Positions 59,353-64,000 of a stretch of 64,000 bases of DNA are shown here, piece after piece (positions within the stretch are counted from its first letter, which is position 1; each line of letters starts with the position of its first letter). Under the pieces are notes generated by a model, which saw nothing but the letters and a program-made list of their open reading frames with translations, searched no databases and was not told the DNA's origin. The stretch spans positions 9,915,340-9,979,339 of the forward strand of contig NC_091142.1 of the NCBI RefSeq assembly GCF_041381155.1, in the 5' to 3' direction. Position numbers and translations under genes: made by a program. This DNA is from Argopecten irradians. Its lineage: Eukaryota; Mollusca; Bivalvia; Pectinida; Pectinidae.

Positions 59353-59879
59353 GATCTGTAAATAGTAACGGTTACCATGGAAACAGAGTGAGCAGTTGGA
59401 GAGTATATATGAAAAGGTGTAAACTACAGTATACAGTTAGTGATAGAAACATAACGCAATGTGGGTAATTGTTACAGTTACCAGTGTATGATAACATGCA
59501 GACAGCAAATGGCAGATTACAAACTCGGTGTATAAAAGGATTATTTCGGTATACAGCAGACGCTGATAACGAAACCCATAATAATATCAACGCACTTTGA
59601 AATAATTTTAAGTGGGTTATGAAAAAGGTTTCCAAAATTAGCATGCGTCCGGTACATGGGGTTTAATCTTTTCAGAACGAGTGCCCATCACTCCCTTGTG
59701 TAATCGATGTTGTGCACTACTACCAGCAGTTTTGCTATTTAAGTTGATAACAATATATCAGTTTACATACCACGTGATTAACATATTGATATCAATTTGA
59801 TATTTATGTGCTTAAACGCTGCAATGATATGAAAGTTTATCAACTTACTTTAGGAGTTTTAGTTCGTTTTAAAGATTTA

Positions 59880-60115
59880 AGCCTCTTGACTCCTGTGACC
59901 TTGAATGAATGCCAAGGTCATTCATTTGAACATACTTTGTTGCACTTCATCCCAGCATGCTGCAGATCAAAAATCAGTACACCGGACCTTTCGGTTATTG
60001 AGAAGAAGTCTTTAAAATGAAATATTTACGAACGGGCGACGGCAGATGACGGACGGCGCAGGAAGCATTATGACTATAGGTCATACTGACCCTTCGGGGC
60101 AGATGACATTAAAGA
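59880..60115 (+). repeat. Interspersed repeat
   Basis: Reads CTCCTGTGACCTTGAATGAA, CATCCCAGCATGCTGCAGAT, GTACACCGGACCTTTCGGTT, ending in a GACGG-rich stretch and CTGACCCTTCGGGGCAGATG. I recognise this layout as common in bivalve DNA. A related CCTTGACCTTCATTCAAGG piece is at about 63009-63030. Confidence 0.5.
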
Positions 60116-61664
60116 TTAATATCACTTACTCGGTCTGCGTTGAAAGGATCCTGTAACGATAGGAAACTCTAGTGTCAGTTTCTGTATGGCTGTAACTTGT
60201 CTGGATCACATGCAATGTTACAGTTTTGTTTCTACATGTTAGAAGTAAGATCGTATTATTCAAACACACACGTAATGATATTAAACAGATAATACTCACC
60301 TTTTTTACATATCAGTTTCGTAATGTCGATAAGCTGGTTCGCTGTCACACCACTTTACCCTTTGGATTTGGGGCCCCAACAAGGGGTAACTTTAGCGATA
60401 AAATATACAACAGAGATAAATGATATCAGTGTGTTTATTCTGCTACATTTATCAACGTAGTGTACACCTATTAGATTTGTGAAATTAGAGTTTTATATTT
60501 GTAGTTATATTACAAAGCGATGGAAAATTATGCATTTAAACAAGTACTGTTTACCTAATAGCAGAGCGCACTTCTCAACACACACAAAACAAAACCCTTT
60601 ACTTCTCAACATGATATTATATTTTTGTCATATGGGATATTTTGTTATGGATTAACACCCTCCATTTCTCATCGGTGCATTTATATCCTAAGAAGTTTTG
60701 ATAAGTTCATCAATCAAGTTCAAAGGAATCAAATTAACATTTATATTCCTTATGTAGACAAAATATTTATATCAACAGAACTAGTGATTTCTCTATTTGG
60801 TGGTCATATAAATTTCGCAATCTGGTTTGCTAGAATAAGTTTCCGTCGAAAAAACGTCCGTTAAAAAGTGCCGAAATGCCAACGTTACTCGTAAATAAAC
60901 CATTTGGAAAGTAAAACAAAATATCGCAGTGTTGTGATGACATACAATATATCAATCAAAAGCATAGATGGCAAGCAAGAAAAATGTGTTGATTTCTTGT
61001 GTCTCAAAACAAAATGAAAAACACGTGCGGTTTTCGTAAAAACATAGCGATGTTGTGTGTTCTGGACTGGACCATAGATATAAGTTTAGATTGTATTTTC
61101 GTGAAATAATAGTGTGTTAATCCAAAAGATAAATCGTTTATAAATCAACTTTGAAAATTTATGTTCTTGAAATTATTACGTAATTATAGCGAATTTACTT
61201 AACCCTACTCAAATCAAAACCCGCTATATTACTTACAGAATTGTAACATTACGACGTTACATTTCATTTACGTTTACCGTAACGACATGGTCATGAACCA
61301 GGAGAAGCACTTTGGGTGATTGATTATCTCAATTGAATCGAAATATTTACAATATTGCTGAAGATTACCTGAACTAAATATAACGAATCTACTCAAAATA
61401 TTATATGTATTTTGCAAGTGAGATATCTAAAAATAGCATCGCCTTCATATTATGGGATGCTCTAGACTTGGCGCTCAGCGTCCTACGTTACATCCATTTT
61501 TGAAATTGGTTGCAATGGTATGATATTTGGCTTTAAAGAGGTGTTTTTCAAGTACCATCACCGTTTTCAATATATTAAATCTGATAAATTAATCAGCAAG
61601 AAACCTGTGTTTGATTACCTGTTGATAGGCTCAATCGGTCGTAACTATTCAGTATTTGCATATT

Positions 61665-61760
61665 ACAGAGTTATCTGCCCTTGCTGGTAGGTATTGATTG
61701 TAACGTAATGTGTTTGCGAGCGTAGCGTCATGTTATTCAGAGAAAACAACGTTGATTATG
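61665..61760. repeat. Interspersed repeat, second copy of the 12680 element
   Basis: Shares GAGTTATCTGCCCTTG...GGTAGGTAT, TTTGCGAGCGTA and AGAGAAAACAACGTT in order with the repeat in gene 1 intron 9. Confidence 0.6.
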
Positions 61761-62689
61761 CTCAGCAAATAATGACGTCATAATGGACACATATCAACAA
61801 GGGAAATAACTCCGTACAGACTATTACGAGAATTACAAGATAGATCATTCAATTTCAAAACATTCAAACTACATTTTCCTGTGATATTAAAATTCAAATG
61901 TTTTGAATGAAAATACACAACGGGCGCAATGAATAACTCTTCTAACAGGATTGGCTTCATATCAACTGTATACCCAAACTGGTAACAGTTTATTGCTTAG
62001 ATATGGAGAGTGACGTCGAGGAACACCCTCAAGATGCTTAAGCTTTTAACGATTTAAAAACAAAAACATTGTTAAGAATACAGTTCTGACTTGGAAAATT
62101 TCAGAAGATTGCTTTAAATTACATCACTTAAACACTGTTTGCATATGTATTTACATTTTAGAGATTATATTTAAGAACATGTGATTCAATTTGAAATATA
62201 TGCTATGATGCTATCCATTTAAATAACAATGATGCATCGACACGACAATACAGTCACACAAAACTAGCTATTTGATTATGCGACATAAATTCGGTTATTA
62301 TCTTTTTATCAAATTAAACAATAACGAATTACAATCAATTTACACTTTAATCAATGTGTTGTTCTTTCAACTGTAACCACTAAGGCAACCATTGCGTAGT
62401 TTACCGACGTTTTATATTGATATAGAAATTGTTTTTTACAATCTCTCTATGTTTTACTTTATAAAATTGCAAATGAAAAATATATTTTACGTCACCAAAA
62501 CCAAAGAGCGAAACAAGAAATCCATAGTTTTTCACTGTTTTTAGTGGTTTTCTGCACTGGTGCAAAAACTACTGTTTTCGTTACTTTCGTGTATCTCCTT
62601 CTTATTTATTGGTCCATTTGCAGAGTAATTAATAAAAGAAATGTTAACAGAATTTATAATATATTGTAGGGCAGAGTCTAAAGGTGATA

Positions 62690-62880
62690 CATGAACAAAA
62701 TAAAGTACGTCAAGAATTCAATATGGCCGCTATGACTTCACTTCCATTTTAAACTTTTGTCAATATCTCGTTGAGGGCTTGATGGATATCTTTCATTTTT
62801 GGATATATTTTGTAGAATTAAAAATGGAAAGAACAACAAAAAATATTAAGATTTTTTTTCTCAGGTTCTAGATGGCCCAT
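62690..62880 (+). repeat. Dispersed repeat family B, copy 2
   Basis: See the copy at 56640-56835. Here CAATATGGCCGCTATGACTT is followed by ATATCTCGTTGAGGGCTTGA and TTTGGATATATTTTGTAGAA. Confidence 0.55.
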
Positions 62881-63114
62881 TAAAATATATATGCTTATAA
62901 TATATATATATCTATATTGTTGATATGATTGACTTTGACCTATTTTCAGGTCAAAGGGACAAAACCTTTGCTGATTTATATGGTTACCATGTTTGATAAT
63001 ATGAATAACCTTGACCTTCATTCAAGGTCCCAGGAGTCAAAAATCTTAAAATCATCAAATGAGTTCTTTTGAGGTTTTAGAATGCCTAACGTCTCCTTGA
63101 CACACTATTTCATG

Positions 63115-63340
63115 TTGGGCCTCTTGTAGAGTGCTCGCCCCTGTGGGTAGGTTTTTGGGTTCTTTCCCCTGGCCGAGACACACCATACTCTATGAAAGTT
63201 GTAGTTTCTGCTCCTGCTGCTTAGCGCTGAGCATAAAAAGAGGCGGATGACTGACTGGTTCGCCTATTGTCAGTATAATGCGACCAGGTGAGGTATGTTG
63301 CTTGGGTCTTCGGTGGCATGCGTCAATGATATACATGTAG
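63115..63340 (+). mobile_element. SINE
   Basis: Contains GTAGAGTGCTCGCCCCTGTG (tRNA-like head), GGGTTCTTTCCCCTGGCCGA (B-box region), then a body with CTGCTTAGCGCTGAGCATAA, GACTGGTTCGCCTATTGTCA and GTAATGCGACC-like TATAATGCGACCAGGTGAGG. This body is familiar from bivalve SINEs. It differs from the one at 26169. Confidence 0.65.
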
Positions 63341-63474
63341 CGTTAAAAAAGGTATAAGAGTACCACTATACAAGAAAAATAACAACATTGATCAACCGCA
63401 GCTTTCCAAAACACACCAATTCTTCATACACACAACACACCGCATACATGCTGATATGTTACTACCAGCCATCA

Positions 63475-63670
63475 ACCTATGAGGCTCTGTAGGGAGTTCA
63501 AATCCCATATGGGGTAGTTGCCATGTACTGACTGCTGATCGGTGTTTTTCTCCGGGTTAGCTGGATTTCCTTCACCAACAAACCTGGCACGTTCTTGCTT
63601 GACCTTGTCTGTTAATGGATTATGAACGACCTTGGCCACAATTCCTTGCTGGTGAAAAGCCCGCCAAATT
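63475..63670 (+). mobile_element. tRNA-derived SINE, partial
   Basis: Contains a B-box-like GAGTTCAAATCCC and the body GGTGTTTTTCTCCGGGTTAG, TTTCCTTCACCAACAAACCT, GTTAATGG. Same body as the SINE at 26169. The A-box end is missing or eroded. Confidence 0.65.
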
Positions 63671-64000
63671 GCCTATTGACAATATCTAGATTTTTTTAAA
63701 TTCTTATAACTACCCATAGCAATTTAAAAATGTTCAGAATAAAATAAATATGACTATCTGTAGGTTGTCTGATGATTCAACGATCAGACCTTACGCATGT
63801 TTCGAATACAATGTTTGACATTTGTATCCTGGTCCACTGGATCGACTGACCACGCTGTCGGATTTGTTTTCTAATTAGTATCGGACACCGGACAAGTTTG
63901 ACTTTTAAGAATCCTTGACGATTTGAATCCTGTTTCTCATATCAATATGTCACTAGCCTTTATTCGTATTATACAATAACATAAAATGACACGATTTAGA

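Larger units (their letters stand above)
59353..64000. other. Region upstream of gene 3, repeats only
   Basis: No protein-coding gene recognised. It contains interspersed repeats at about 59880-60115, 61665-61760, 62690-62880, and SINEs at 63115-63340 and 63475-63670. The rest is AT-rich. Confidence 0.5.

Overview
The window is animal nuclear DNA: AT-rich, with long introns, GT-AG splice sites and many short interspersed and inverted-repeat elements. The tRNA-derived SINEs, TTAA-flanked MITEs and gene families (PLAT plus FN3-like giants, VWDE-like receptors) point to a mollusc, most likely a bivalve. That assignment rests on recognition, not on a search.

Three protein-coding genes can be built exon by exon. 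Gene 1 (minus strand, 22583 down to 1729, 21 coding exons) encodes a secreted protein of about 3,380 residues: signal peptide, PLAT domain, three small Cys-rich exons, then about twenty degenerate FN3-like repeats. All exon phases agree except in the second PLAT exon, which carries one surplus base. Gene 2 (plus strand, 33931 to 54073, 26 coding exons without one broken exon) encodes a type I membrane protein of about 1,680 residues: signal peptide, PLAT, two tandem D8C-like modules, VWD domain, furin-like RKKR site, EGF, transmembrane helix, and a tail of about 460 residues with a duplicated exon and lysine/arginine clusters. Gene 3 (minus strand, 59352 to 57413, two coding exons) encodes a 289-residue double-hotdog, thioesterase-like protein.

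Genes 1 and 2 are divergent, their start codons 11.3 kb apart. Both open with the same exon plan: signal-peptide exon ending in phase 1, PLAT exon ending in phase 0 at the equivalent position, second PLAT exon ending in phase 1. They therefore look like descendants of an inverted duplication of the 5' end, now joined to different extracellular machinery. The pair is the most novel object here. Co-regulation or partnership is inference.

The space between and after the genes is repeat-rich. It holds a LINE fragment (23.9-24.6 kb), a tRNA-derived SINE (26.2 kb), an unclassified dispersed family with three clear copies and one fragment, two long foldback elements (20.6-21.7 kb in gene 1 intron 1 and 30.7-32.6 kb intergenic), several MITEs, and more SINEs near 44.7, 54.6 and 63.1-63.7 kb. 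No retrovirus-like or other capsid-bearing element was recognised. No CRISPR array or rRNA gene was seen; tRNA-like sequences look like SINE heads.
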